Shown one piece after another: positions 9,864-18,744 of a stretch of 64,000 nt of DNA; the first letter of the stretch is position 1, and each line of letters opens with the position of its first letter. A model generated the notes under the pieces. The model saw only the letters and a program-made list of their open reading frames with translations, made no database searches and was not told the DNA's origin. Made by a program: the position numbers and the translations under genes. Origin of the DNA: Leeuwenhoekiella sp. (lineage in GTDB: Bacteria; Bacteroidota; Bacteroidia; Flavobacteriales; Flavobacteriaceae); assembly GCA_002708845.1 (NCBI GenBank), contig PAPI01000039.1, positions 40,334 through 104,333 of the forward strand, written 5' to 3'.

Positions 9864-10604
9864 TTAAAATCCTATTGAGTTTCCACCGTCAACACAGAGA
9901 ACGGTGCCTGTTGTAAATTTAGAAAGATCCGAAGCATAATAATAAACAGTATCCCCAATATCTGCGGGTTCTCCCAATTTACCCATCGGAGTTCGCCCAA
10001 GCACTTTATTCTTGCGTTCGGGGTCGCTGTCAAGGGCTTTACTTGACATATTGGTTTTGATAAAACCGGGGGCCACGCAGTTTACGCGGATACCAAAAGG
10101 AGCAAGGTCGACCGCCATGGAGCGCGTCATCCCCTCGATAGCCGATTTGCTGGCCGTATAGGCCACCACCTTTGGAATGCCGTACTGAGCAGCCATCGAA
10201 CTGATGTTGATGATGCTACCCGAGTTTTGACTTTTCATCACTTTGGTCACTTCGCGGCTCACGACAAAAACACTGGTCAGGTTGGTGTGAATGATGCGTT
10301 GAAATTCTTCGTCAGTAACCTCGAGAAAGTTTTTTTTCATATTGATTCCCGCATTGTTGACCAGAATATCAATGCTGCCGGCTTCTTTTGCGATATGGGC
10401 GATTGTCTGCGGAATTTTATCAAGCTCGGCCAGATCAAGAATATACGTCCGGGCGTTTGGCCCCAGTTCTTGCCGGGCCTGTTCTGTTTTTTCCGGATTG
10501 CGGCCTATGATGTAGGTGATGATGTTTTCATCACAGAGTTTTTTTGCGGTTGCGAAACCTAAACCGGCATTGCCACCGGTAACCAGGGCTACTTTTTGTT
10601 TCAT
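9864..10604 (-). CDS. SDR oxidoreductase, probable D-mannonate oxidoreductase (fructuronate reductase)
   Basis: This 246-aa protein is a classical short-chain dehydrogenase. The nucleotide-binding T-G-G-N-A-G-L-G begins at residue 9, N-N-A-G is at 83-86, and the catalytic Ser135/136, Tyr149 and Lys153 are all present. The substrate cannot be read from the sequence. However, it sits 1 bp after the GH67 gene and 2 bp before uxuA, exactly where the fructuronate-to-mannonate reductase is needed, and SDR-type UxuB enzymes are known (for example in Bacillus). No long-chain-dehydrogenase UxuB is seen in the window. A gluconate 5-dehydrogenase-like activity is the main alternative. Confidence 0.8.
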   Translation of the reverse strand: MKQKVALVTGGNAGLGFATAKKLCDENIITYIIGRNPEKTEQARQELGPNARTYILDLAELDKIPQTIAHIAKEAGSIDILVNNAGINMKKNFLEVTDEEFQRIIHTNLTSVFVVSREVTKVMKSQNSGSIINISSMAAQYGIPKVVAYTASKSAIEGMTRSMAVDLAPFGIRVNCVAPGFIKTNMSSKALDSDPERKNKVLGRTPMGKLGEPADIGDTVYYYASDLSKFTTGTVLCVDGGNSIGF

Positions 10605-10605
10605 A

Positions 10606-12756
10606 TTAATCCCAGGAGGGTTTTATACCCGGAGCATAAGGGTCCCGGATGGATTCATAATAATCAAGATTGTTTTTGGCTTGCGGAATAAATTCCAGCA
10701 TTTTTTTGTTTGAAAACTGCTGAAAGTACAGCAGGCAAGAGTCGCGCCACCATTGGGCTTCCTCAAGCTGAATGCTTAACAGCATACGGGTCTTTTCATA
10801 AACCTGATCACCCACATAAGGCTTCATGTCTTTCCAAGTATTAATCATTGCTTCAACCTCTTCTACACCGTCCTGGTATTTTCGTGCCAGATTGTACCAG
10901 AGTGTCTGGCCATTTTCGAGTTTATAGTCCCATGGTACGTGGTGAAACCAAAGCAGGTATTTCTGCGGCGTGGTTTCTATTTTTTCATAAGCTTTTTCAA
11001 TTTCAGGAGCATATTGAGCAAGCGCATCGCTTCCGGAGGAAGTGCGGTCAAAACCAATTCCCAGGCTGTCTGCCTTATGATAATAGACCGAAGTCCAGTC
11101 TTCACGGCCCAAATCTTTTACCCAGGGGCCCGGGCCCTGGTGATGCCCTTCGGCCATAATGTGGTGTAATCCCAACGGAGTCATATAGTTTACAACAGCT
11201 TCCCTCGAATCGAGCAGGAGGGAGGTCATAGGCTTAACGAACTCGGGATTGGGAGTAAACGTCTGTCCCAGCCATTCTTGTGCGATTGTTTTTGCACTTA
11301 ATTCGGGATTCCAGGCCAGGCGGCCAAAGCCATACCAGTTTGCCTGTGCAAAGGGGTGCCCGGTCCAATTGCGCGCGTTACCAATGTTTGACACACCGGC
11401 CATCCCGGTAAGTTCCTTTTGGTTTAGGCTACCATCTACAACCTTAGCTACAGTGCTTCCCGTACCTTTGGCATAGGTATCTCCCTGCAGGGTTTCTTCA
11501 AAAAGTTTAGGTAAAAATACCAGATGCGACATGCCCCCTAGGTATTCCTGAGTGATTTGAAATTCCATCATTAACGGAGTTTCAGGCATTGCGCCAAATA
11601 AGGGATGAAAAGGCTCACGCGGCTGAAAATCGATAGCTCCATTTTTTACCTGAACCAGTACATTATCTTTAAATTTTCCGTCAAAAGGAACAAACTCGCT
11701 GTAGGCTTGCTTCGCCCGGTCTTCGGGCTTTTCATCGGAATAGACGAAGGCGCGCCACATTACAATTCCGCCGTAAGGCGCAACCGCATCAGCCAGCATA
11801 TTTGCTCCGTCTACGTGAGATCTGCCGTAATTGTTGGGTCCCGGTTGCCCTTCCGAATTGGCTTTGACCAAAAACCCGCCAAAATCAGGAATCAGCTCAT
11901 AAATTTCCTTAGCTTTTTCATTCCACCACTTTTGAACTTCGGTATTAAGCGGGTCAGCAGTTTTGAGTCCGCCGATTTCTATGGGTGCCGAAAACCGAGC
12001 GGTGAGATATACCTGAATCCCGTAAGGTCTAAAGGCGTCTGCAAGCGCTTTTACTTTTTGCAGATAATCGTCCTGAAGGATATAGGCGCTGGCGTTCACG
12101 TTATTTAAAACCGTCCCGTTTATCCCTATTGAAGCATTGGCGCGGGCATAATCTATATATTCTTCCTTGATGAGATTGGGTAACAAATGCCAGTCCCAGA
12201 TCGAGAAACCCGCATACCCGCGTTCGATCGTGCGATCCAGGTTGTCCCAATGGTTTAAAAGTCTTTTTTTGATTTTAGAAGCATCGGTAATGTCCAATTT
12301 TGAGAGGTCTTTATGAAGTTGCATTTCTCTGAGGTATGCAAAAGTCCCATAGAGCAAGCCTTTTTCTGAAGCTGAACTGATGACGATAACATCACGTTTA
12401 TCACTGCGCATCGTTAGTATTTTATACCCATCTTCGGGAAGCTCACTGAGTTCATCAAATTCTTTTTTCAGGTTTTGAGGAAGGGCCGAATATTTCAAAA
12501 TGACCAGCGTGGGCTGTTCTGAACTTAATACAGCTTGCTGAGCCAGCATACCACCTAAAGCCAGATTAAGTTCGTTATGTATAACGGTTCCGGTAGCGGT
12601 GGTGGTGTCAAGCTGTACCTTGGTATTGTATTTTTTATACTGTTCAACCACTTTTGGATTATCAACTTCAGCATACTGAAGCCAGAGTTTGTAACCATCC
12701 TGGGCCATAAGTAACTGGCTAAACCCTATTAAAATAAGCGTTATAAGTTGTTTCAT
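10606..12756 (-). CDS. GH67 alpha-glucuronidase
   Basis: This enzyme removes (4-O-methyl)glucuronic acid from the non-reducing terminal xylose of short xylo-oligosaccharides. It has a signal peptide (residues 1-18, ending L-M-A-Q) and 716 residues, the usual GH67 size. Family blocks include L-L-N-H-W-D-N, G-Y-A-G-x-S-I-W, N-G-x-V-L-N-N-V-N and F-L-V-K-A-N-S-E-G-Q-P-G-P. The Glu in that last block, residue 302, is the likely general acid. It is the first enzyme gene of the minus-strand operon. The 118 bp before it contain two identical palindromes that should be LacI-family operators. Its product feeds the SDR and UxuA encoded directly downstream. Confidence 0.95.
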   Translation of the reverse strand: MKQLITLILIGFSQLLMAQDGYKLWLQYAEVDNPKVVEQYKKYNTKVQLDTTTATGTVIHNELNLALGGMLAQQAVLSSEQPTLVILKYSALPQNLKKEFDELSELPEDGYKILTMRSDKRDVIVISSASEKGLLYGTFAYLREMQLHKDLSKLDITDASKIKKRLLNHWDNLDRTIERGYAGFSIWDWHLLPNLIKEEYIDYARANASIGINGTVLNNVNASAYILQDDYLQKVKALADAFRPYGIQVYLTARFSAPIEIGGLKTADPLNTEVQKWWNEKAKEIYELIPDFGGFLVKANSEGQPGPNNYGRSHVDGANMLADAVAPYGGIVMWRAFVYSDEKPEDRAKQAYSEFVPFDGKFKDNVLVQVKNGAIDFQPREPFHPLFGAMPETPLMMEFQITQEYLGGMSHLVFLPKLFEETLQGDTYAKGTGSTVAKVVDGSLNQKELTGMAGVSNIGNARNWTGHPFAQANWYGFGRLAWNPELSAKTIAQEWLGQTFTPNPEFVKPMTSLLLDSREAVVNYMTPLGLHHIMAEGHHQGPGPWVKDLGREDWTSVYYHKADSLGIGFDRTSSGSDALAQYAPEIEKAYEKIETTPQKYLLWFHHVPWDYKLENGQTLWYNLARKYQDGVEEVEAMINTWKDMKPYVGDQVYEKTRMLLSIQLEEAQWWRDSCLLYFQQFSNKKMLEFIPQAKNNLDYYESIRDPYAPGIKPSWD

Positions 12757-12778
12757 AAATTATGGGAGTCTTTATTCT

Positions 12779-12788
12779 CAATCGATTG
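12779..12788. promoter_or_regulatory. LacI-family operator candidate, proximal copy
   Basis: The 10-bp perfect palindrome CAATCGATTG has the central CG typical of LacI-family sites. It lies 23 bp before the GH67 start codon and is followed by C, giving a TCAATCGATTGC core. The same 10 bp recur 48 bp upstream. A binding site for the LacI regulator encoded next door is the natural reading, but binding is inferred. Confidence 0.65.
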
Positions 12789-12826
12789 CAACGGCAATCA
12801 AAAACGGAAATTTAGTGAAAATTAAA

Positions 12827-12836
12827 CAATCGATTG
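12827..12836. promoter_or_regulatory. LacI-family operator candidate, distal copy
   Basis: This is the second identical CAATCGATTG palindrome, with flanks A and CG. It lies between the lacI-type stop codon and the first copy. The centre-to-centre distance of 48 bp is about 4.6 helical turns. The GH67 promoter should lie between or over the two copies, although no clean TAnnTTTG element was found there. Confidence 0.65.
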
Positions 12837-12874
12837 CGTTAAATTGAAAAGTATTTCAACTCAAAAAAGTTTTT

Positions 12875-13912
12875 TTACGCGTTTTTACGCGTACTGGATG
12901 CTCTGATTATGAGATGCGTATCGAGCACGCTGCGTTCAGCAATTTTAGGGGTATCATCTTTTTTAAGAACGTGCTGCAAGATGCGCTGGGTACACAATTC
13001 GCCCATCTCAATGGCCGGGTGAGATACGGTAGAAAGCGCCGGCTCTACAATAGAGGATATGGGATCGTCATTAAAGCCAATCACTGCCACTTCTTCAGGT
13101 ATTTTGATACCCATCTTCTTCAGGGTTAAAATCGCACTAACAGCCGTGGTATCGTTAGAACAAAAAATTCCGTCTGGCGGTGTTGCGGCCTGCATCAGTC
13201 GGGTAGTGGCAGTCTCACCTTCTTCGGAGCTCAGGGTTTTCATAGTAATAATCAACGATTCATCTACAGCTATTCCATTCTCAATCAGGGCATCGGTATA
13301 TCCTTTTTTTCGATCCTGATACACGTTGAGGTGCTGCGCCCCTGCAAAATGCGCAATGCGTTTGCAACCCTGTTCTATCAAATGTGTAGTAGCATTAAAT
13401 GCCGCAGTATAATTATCAATGACAACGGTATAACTTTTAAAATCTGCTGGTACGCGGTCAACAAAAACCACCGGAATATTCATTTTTGAGAACTGTTTGA
13501 AATGGTTGATGCTCTCGGTTTCCATTCCCAGCGAAGCAATGATGCCACAAACCCTACTGTCAAAAAGTGCTTTTGCGCTGGCTACCTCATTTTTATAAAT
13601 ATCGTTAGACTGACTGATCAGGATGTTGTAGCCTTCCTTGCTGGCCGCATTTTCAATGCCGCTGATCAGTGATGAGATAAACGGACGGTTAATACGGGTT
13701 ACCAAAACTCCAATAGTCTTACTTTGGTTATTTCGCAGACTGGCCGCCAGAATGTTTGGACGATAGCCTTCTTCTTCAGCAGCTTTTTTTACGATTTTGA
13801 TCGTTTTTTCGCTAATGCTGTGGTGATTCTTTAATGCCCGTGAAATCGTACTTGGAGAATAATTGAGTTTACGCGCAAGGTCGTAAATGGTAAAGGATTT
13901 CTTTTTTTCCAT
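12875..13912 (-). CDS. LacI-family transcriptional regulator of glucuronate utilisation
   Basis: The 345-aa protein starts with a LacI helix-turn-helix (residues about 6-28: T-I-Y-D-L-A-R-K-L-N-Y-S then S-T-I-S-R-A-L). The hinge helix I-L-A-A-S-L-R-N-N-Q-S precedes a periplasmic-binding-like sensor domain with the G-V-L-V-T-R-I-N-R-P-F and D-R-V-P blocks. Members such as this bind a sugar acid or its metabolite and repress or activate the adjacent genes. It is immediately upstream of GH67 on the same strand, with two palindromic sites between them. It would thus sense an intracellular intermediate, while the HTCS senses a periplasmic oligosaccharide. The true inducer is unknown. Confidence 0.9.
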   Translation of the reverse strand: MEKKKSFTIYDLARKLNYSPSTISRALKNHHSISEKTIKIVKKAAEEEGYRPNILAASLRNNQSKTIGVLVTRINRPFISSLISGIENAASKEGYNILISQSNDIYKNEVASAKALFDSRVCGIIASLGMETESINHFKQFSKMNIPVVFVDRVPADFKSYTVVIDNYTAAFNATTHLIEQGCKRIAHFAGAQHLNVYQDRKKGYTDALIENGIAVDESLIITMKTLSSEEGETATTRLMQAATPPDGIFCSNDTTAVSAILTLKKMGIKIPEEVAVIGFNDDPISSIVEPALSTVSHPAIEMGELCTQRILQHVLKKDDTPKIAERSVLDTHLIIRASSTRKNA

Positions 13913-13931
13913 TTGATTAGGGTTGGTAAAA

Positions 13932-13939
13932 CAAATATA
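13932..13939 (-). promoter_or_regulatory. Promoter -7 element of the LacI-type gene
   Basis: On the minus strand this reads TATATTTG, a perfect match to the Bacteroidota -7 consensus TAnnTTTG, 20 bp before the ATG at 13912. No TTG was found at the usual 19-bp distance, so the -33 part is weak. Confidence 0.5.
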
Positions 13940-14036
13940 GCTTTTTAAGGGTTTATTATTGAAAAACCAAAAAAGGCTTGTTTTTTTACAGAATTTCTCG
14001 GGCTAAAGGAAATGCAAAGGTTTACGTTTTATAGAT

Positions 14037-17000
14037 TCAATACTTAAAAACAGAAAGAGGCCGATCGTTGTTAGTCACAAGCAGATATTTTTCAGTATTT
14101 ACGAAAAATGGATGAATGTAGCGGGTGTTTGCGCCTGTGTAAAAATTACGGTCTTTGTACGGCTTAAAATTCCCCTTAGTATCATTCAACAAAATATAGC
14201 CCACATTGGCATCGTAGCGTACGGTCTCTACTTCGGCTTCATAAATGCCTCCTGCACCCACCACATCTGTAAAACCATCAGCATTGACATCAACAAAGGC
14301 AAAAGACATCGTGGGACCCAGCTGGGCTATTGCCGGTAAATACTTTAGGCTGAAGTTTCCGTTTCCGGTGTTTTCTAAATACACCGACCTAAACTCAACC
14401 ACCTCCTGCCGGTAGGAATTGGAAAGCTCTACAGTACCGTAAATATCTTCCATTGAAGAGTTTGCAAATTCTTTAAAGGTTTTGATTTTTTCGCTTACGA
14501 AAGCATTCTGCGCCGTAGAGCATTCTTTTCCGCGCACGGGCACCAAATTACCCTGATAGGTTTTACTGAGCACCATATCATAGGTTTTGTCGTCGTCAAA
14601 GTTGCTGCCAAAAATGAAAAGCGGTTTTTCCGGAGTAGGATGAAATTTATTATTTCCGCCCAGATTACCCACAAAGTAATCGAGGTCGCCGTCACCGTCA
14701 AAATCGGTTTCGGCAATGGTATTCCACCAACCGGAAGTATTCTTCAGCGCGTCAATTTCTTTTTTTACAAATTTTGAATCTTTAAAATCAAAAAAATGAA
14801 TGGACATCCACTCGCCAACCGCAATTAATTCGCCTTGACCATCGCCGTCATAATCGCTGATTAGAAGCTCATTTACTATGCCTAAATTTTCAAATTGGGG
14901 TGCTATCTCTGGCGTGACGTCTGTGAATCTTCCGTTATTATTTTTTAGAATGTAAGAACGTGCGCTCAGGGGATATTTGCCCGGAACCACATGACCGCCT
15001 ACAATTAAATCCTGATCGCCATCTGCATCGTAATCGTAAGCTACTACGGCTTTTGTGTTTGTCAACATCTCAGGCAGGATATTGGTTTTTGAAAAATTGC
15101 CGCTGCCATCATTCAGGTACAATCGGTCCTGAAGCAGGGTATCATTTTCGTCAAATTCATAAGCGCCACTGGTTACATAGAGGTCGAGATCGCCATCCTT
15201 ATCGGCATCAAAAAATACAGCGCCCTGATCTTCATGCTTTTTATCAGCTTCTAATGCGGGCTGTGATACAGTCTTAAAAGCACCCGATTGTTCCCGAAAA
15301 TAAATAATCCCCGCCTGATCGCGTGCTCCGCCAATAAACCAGTCTTCCAGACCATCATTATTGAGATCAGCAGCTGCAAATGCAGGTCCTTTTTGCGATT
15401 GTTTTTGAGGAAGAAGTACCTGCCGGTCAAAGTCGTTGTAGTACTTTTCGCGATGTGCGTAATTGAGCCCCAGGCTTTTAGGATTTACAGATTTCCACGC
15501 AGCCGGTAAGGATTGATCCTGGGCTTTACTCATTGGATTGGAATCGGCATAATTGATTTCCAGAAACTGGTTAGCATCGAGGTATTCTTCGGTATATACC
15601 TTGCCATCACCCCAGGCTACTTCAATTCTGTTAATCTGTTCTTCAGGACCGAGACCAAAAACAAGCGTTGGCGATACTGAAGATTGAAAGCCTCTTGAAA
15701 GATACAGCTGTTGTTCCTGTTGAAGGCTGTCTGTATAAATGCGAACGGTAGCACCTAAGGCTGAACTGTTTTTACCGGGCCCTGTAAGTTTTACAGAAAG
15801 GAAGTTTGCAGTTGAGTTGTTACGATATACCGAAGCTTCAGCATCCATATTGTTAAGTACCAAATCCAGATCACCATCATTATCCAAATCGCTGTAAGCG
15901 GCACCGTTAGAATTAACAGCTTCTTCAAATCCCCAGGCTGTAATTGCATTTTCAAAAGCAAGCTGGCTTTTATTTCTATAGGCGTAATTCTTCAGTTTAT
16001 TGCTGGGCAGTTGCTCTAAAATCTTAGCAATAGGCGTTTCACCCACATTAAATTTACCCGAATTGTGAATGAGATTTCCAAAATCCTGATTTCCGAGTTC
16101 GCGCTTGATTCCGTTACTGATAAAAATGTCTTTATACCCGTCCTGATCAAAATCGGCTAAAAGTGGCGCCCAACTCCAGTCGGTCTTGGCGACCCCGGCG
16201 TATTGCGCGATGTCACTGAAGTACCCATTACCGTTATTGAGGTTGAGTACATTAGACATATAGGCATAATGATAACCGGAAAGGGCGGTTTTCAAGAACC
16301 CGTTTGTGTCCATACTTGGCATATTCTGCTTGCCGCGCTGGTGATCTTCCGCAGACATATCGAGTACCAAAAGATCAGGTAGAAAATCATTGTTGATATC
16401 TGCATAATCAGAGCCCATACTGCTGTAGGAGGTATGTTTTACCCGGGTATTGATTTGATTGCTAAAGGTGCCATCCCGTTTGTTTAGGTATAATTTATCT
16501 GGCGTAATAAAATCATTAGCCACAAAGATGTCGGGCCAGCCGTCGTTATTAAAATCACCTATAGAAGCACTCAGGCTGTATTCTTTGTTTATGATGCCGC
16601 TCTCAAGGGTGACATCGGTGAAGAAAGTCCCATCATTGCGGTACAAATGGTCTGAAGTCTGCGGAAAATAATCTTTATCGGCCAGGAGTGCGTCAAGATC
16701 AATAGAGTTGAAAAAATCATCCCGGTGATTAATCAGGAATAAATCGAGATCACCATCCTTATCGTAATCCAAAAAATAGGATTGTACCGAAAAGCCATCA
16801 TCGTGAATTCCCCATCGGGTTGCTTCTTCCTTAAAGGTGCCGTTTTGCTGATTGACAAACAACAGGTTTTTACGGAGTTCGGGTTCATTTCGCGAAGCTG
16901 ATTTACACACATACAGGTCTAGCCAGCCGTCGTCATTGATATCAATCATAGACACGCCTGTAGTCCATCCCTGAGCGTCGGTCACTCCGGCTTTGTCTGT

Positions 17001-17324
17001 AATATCCTCAAATTGCAGGTCGCCTTTATTGAGGTAAAGTTTGTTTGATGTTTGATTGGCTGTGAAATAGATATCATCTAAACCGTCGTTGTTGATATCG
17101 CCAATCGCCACGCCGCCGCCGTTGTAGATGTAGGGGTAGTTAAACGGATGAAAATCTTCGGTTTCTTTTACTGTATTGATAAACTTTATACCGGTTAGTT
17201 CTGCCGGAATTTTGGTAAAAAGCGTATCATAAGCTTCCTGGTTCTCTTTGGTTTTAGTATTCTCACACGATATGTTAGTTAGCAGGGCTAAAATGATCAG
17301 AAGGGTAGAGGACTTATATTTCAT
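14037..17324 (-). CDS. FG-GAP/ASPIC-UnbV (CRTAC1-like) lipoprotein
   Basis: This 1095-aa protein has a lipoprotein signal with the lipobox I-S-C near residue 20. It then carries two long runs of FG-GAP/VCBS repeats (about 60-450 and 640-1090), shown by many D-x-D-x-D-G-x-x-D calcium-binding loops. An ASPIC/UnbV domain lies between them (about 505-580; L-G-A-T-V-R-I, then a G-x-G-P-E-E-Q-I-N region). Such proteins are common in Bacteroidota polysaccharide loci and are thought to fold as surface beta-propellers that bind glycans or proteins, but no enzyme activity is proven. It is not tightly linked to the LacI operon (124 bp gap) and follows the propeller lipoprotein on the same strand. Confidence 0.88.
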   Translation of the reverse strand: MKYKSSTLLIILALLTNISCENTKTKENQEAYDTLFTKIPAELTGIKFINTVKETEDFHPFNYPYIYNGGGVAIGDINNDGLDDIYFTANQTSNKLYLNKGDLQFEDITDKAGVTDAQGWTTGVSMIDINDDGWLDLYVCKSASRNEPELRKNLLFVNQQNGTFKEEATRWGIHDDGFSVQSYFLDYDKDGDLDLFLINHRDDFFNSIDLDALLADKDYFPQTSDHLYRNDGTFFTDVTLESGIINKEYSLSASIGDFNNDGWPDIFVANDFITPDKLYLNKRDGTFSNQINTRVKHTSYSSMGSDYADINNDFLPDLLVLDMSAEDHQRGKQNMPSMDTNGFLKTALSGYHYAYMSNVLNLNNGNGYFSDIAQYAGVAKTDWSWAPLLADFDQDGYKDIFISNGIKRELGNQDFGNLIHNSGKFNVGETPIAKILEQLPSNKLKNYAYRNKSQLAFENAITAWGFEEAVNSNGAAYSDLDNDGDLDLVLNNMDAEASVYRNNSTANFLSVKLTGPGKNSSALGATVRIYTDSLQQEQQLYLSRGFQSSVSPTLVFGLGPEEQINRIEVAWGDGKVYTEEYLDANQFLEINYADSNPMSKAQDQSLPAAWKSVNPKSLGLNYAHREKYYNDFDRQVLLPQKQSQKGPAFAAADLNNDGLEDWFIGGARDQAGIIYFREQSGAFKTVSQPALEADKKHEDQGAVFFDADKDGDLDLYVTSGAYEFDENDTLLQDRLYLNDGSGNFSKTNILPEMLTNTKAVVAYDYDADGDQDLIVGGHVVPGKYPLSARSYILKNNNGRFTDVTPEIAPQFENLGIVNELLISDYDGDGQGELIAVGEWMSIHFFDFKDSKFVKKEIDALKNTSGWWNTIAETDFDGDGDLDYFVGNLGGNNKFHPTPEKPLFIFGSNFDDDKTYDMVLSKTYQGNLVPVRGKECSTAQNAFVSEKIKTFKEFANSSMEDIYGTVELSNSYRQEVVEFRSVYLENTGNGNFSLKYLPAIAQLGPTMSFAFVDVNADGFTDVVGAGGIYEAEVETVRYDANVGYILLNDTKGNFKPYKDRNFYTGANTRYIHPFFVNTEKYLLVTNNDRPLSVFKY

Positions 17325-17340
17325 AGCTTTTTTACGGAAC

Positions 17341-17386
17341 TCGATATACTAATAGTCGAATATACTATAATTACTTTTGTAGACAA
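17341..17386 (-). promoter_or_regulatory. Promoter and direct repeat before the FG-GAP lipoprotein gene
   Basis: On the minus strand TTG (17386-17384) is followed after exactly 19 bp by TATATTCG (17364-17357), one mismatch from the Bacteroidota TAnnTTTG consensus. The segment also holds a near-perfect direct repeat on the plus strand, TCGATATACTA at 17341 and TCGAATATACTA at 17356. One copy overlaps the -7 element and could bind a regulator. Confidence 0.5.
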
Positions 17387-17441
17387 AAAAGCTTTTGATA
17401 TTGAGTGGTTTTCAAGAAAAATAATGCTAAACGTTCAGCGT

Positions 17442-18545
17442 TTAAAATTGTTTTTCGAATGTCTTTCCGTTATAGGTAAAAACGCTTCCGTCATTCATCC
17501 CAAACCATAAAACGCCGTCTTGATCCTTATAGATAGCAAGTGCATGGTCATTGGTTAGTCCATCCTTAACGGTGAAGTTTTTCAGGCTGTCACCATCATA
17601 CTTCCAGATTCCGGCATCCCTATCTCCCAACCAAATGTTTCCATCGCCATCTTCCGCAATCGTAAATACATGTTCTAAAGTACCCGGGGGAGATTTATCG
17701 CCTTTCTTTTTACTATTTGGGTGAATCAGGTTATTTTTTTCTGAAAAATTTACAATAGAATCTCCGTCTTTCAACAATACACCAATACCATTATTGCCCA
17801 GCCAAAGTCGGCCTTTAGAATCTTCTAAAATACTGCGAATGTGCAATTGCTCAATGGTTCTGTCGAAGCCCATGCTTTTGTCATTAATGATTGCGAAATC
17901 ACGGCCATCATAGCCAAAAACCCCCGCATAGGTAGCAAACCAAATCGTGTTTTTCCCTTTTGAAATATCGGTAACCGCAAACAGGTTATCATACAGATTC
18001 AAAACCTGATGAGGCGGAAATGCTAGATACTGAAGGTTCTGCCCATCGTATCTATAGACGCCTTCTTTAGTGCCGGCCCCAAACCACAAATCACTGTCAG
18101 TCTTCGTCCAGACGGCCTGCTGAGAAGCCACGCTCGGTTTTGGAAAAGTCTCATAAGCCGGTGTATTTTGCGACGCGGTGTGATTGGTTATTTTTTTACC
18201 GTTATAACTACTAATACCATCCTGGGTATCAAACCAGATGATCCCATTTTGATCTTCCTGAATCGAATGAATTTGGTTGTCAGACAGCCCTTCTTTAATG
18301 GTAAAATAGGTAAAGGATTTCCCGTCAAATACTGCTGCTCCTTCCTGCAGACTACCAAACCAAAAACGGCCTTTACTATCCTGAAAAATTGAGCGAATTC
18401 CTGAGGTGAATTTGAGGGTGTCCGTTTTTAAAGGATGAACTAATTCTGCTGTATCGGTTTGTAGCTGGGATGTTTTCTTTTTGGTACACGATAGGCTAAG
18501 TGTAAGCAGCAGTGCCATGAAAAAGAAATTTGTTTTGGGAGTCAT
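17442..18545 (-). CDS. Free-standing two-component-regulator propeller lipoprotein
   Basis: The product has seven repeats of the type I-x-x-I-x-x-D-x-x-G-x-x-W-F-G-x-x-x-G-(V/I)-x-x-Y-D-G. This is enough for one closed seven-bladed propeller like those in HTCS sensors, but there is no membrane helix, kinase or DNA-binding part. I chose the start at 18545 (M-T-P-K-T-N-F-F-F) because it gives a clean lipoprotein signal ending in L-S-L-S-C. An upstream ATG at 18584 would add 13 residues with no sense as a signal. The protein should be anchored in an envelope membrane. It lies 117 bp upstream of the FG-GAP lipoprotein gene and may be cotranscribed with it. Its ligand is unknown. Confidence 0.82.
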   Translation of the reverse strand: MTPKTNFFFMALLLTLSLSCTKKKTSQLQTDTAELVHPLKTDTLKFTSGIRSIFQDSKGRFWFGSLQEGAAVFDGKSFTYFTIKEGLSDNQIHSIQEDQNGIIWFDTQDGISSYNGKKITNHTASQNTPAYETFPKPSVASQQAVWTKTDSDLWFGAGTKEGVYRYDGQNLQYLAFPPHQVLNLYDNLFAVTDISKGKNTIWFATYAGVFGYDGRDFAIINDKSMGFDRTIEQLHIRSILEDSKGRLWLGNNGIGVLLKDGDSIVNFSEKNNLIHPNSKKKGDKSPPGTLEHVFTIAEDGDGNIWLGDRDAGIWKYDGDSLKNFTVKDGLTNDHALAIYKDQDGVLWFGMNDGSVFTYNGKTFEKQF

Positions 18546-18744
18546 TGTTTTCAGTAGATTGTAAAAATGTGGGTGAAATTTCAATTTCTTGAATGCATTA
18601 AAATACTACTTTATTCAATGATCTTTTTAGGTGATTCTACATCTTTCGCCCGATTGAGGAATTCCTTAAAATTTTTTAAAATCAATGCCTTAACTTACCA
18701 ATCGCATCAGTATTTTTTCTAGACACGAGTAAAAATTCATTTTA

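Noticed and set aside
11605-12108. A 167-codon plus-strand frame opposite GH67.
   Set aside because: It is fully antisense to conserved GH67 blocks and has no plausible start or domain.
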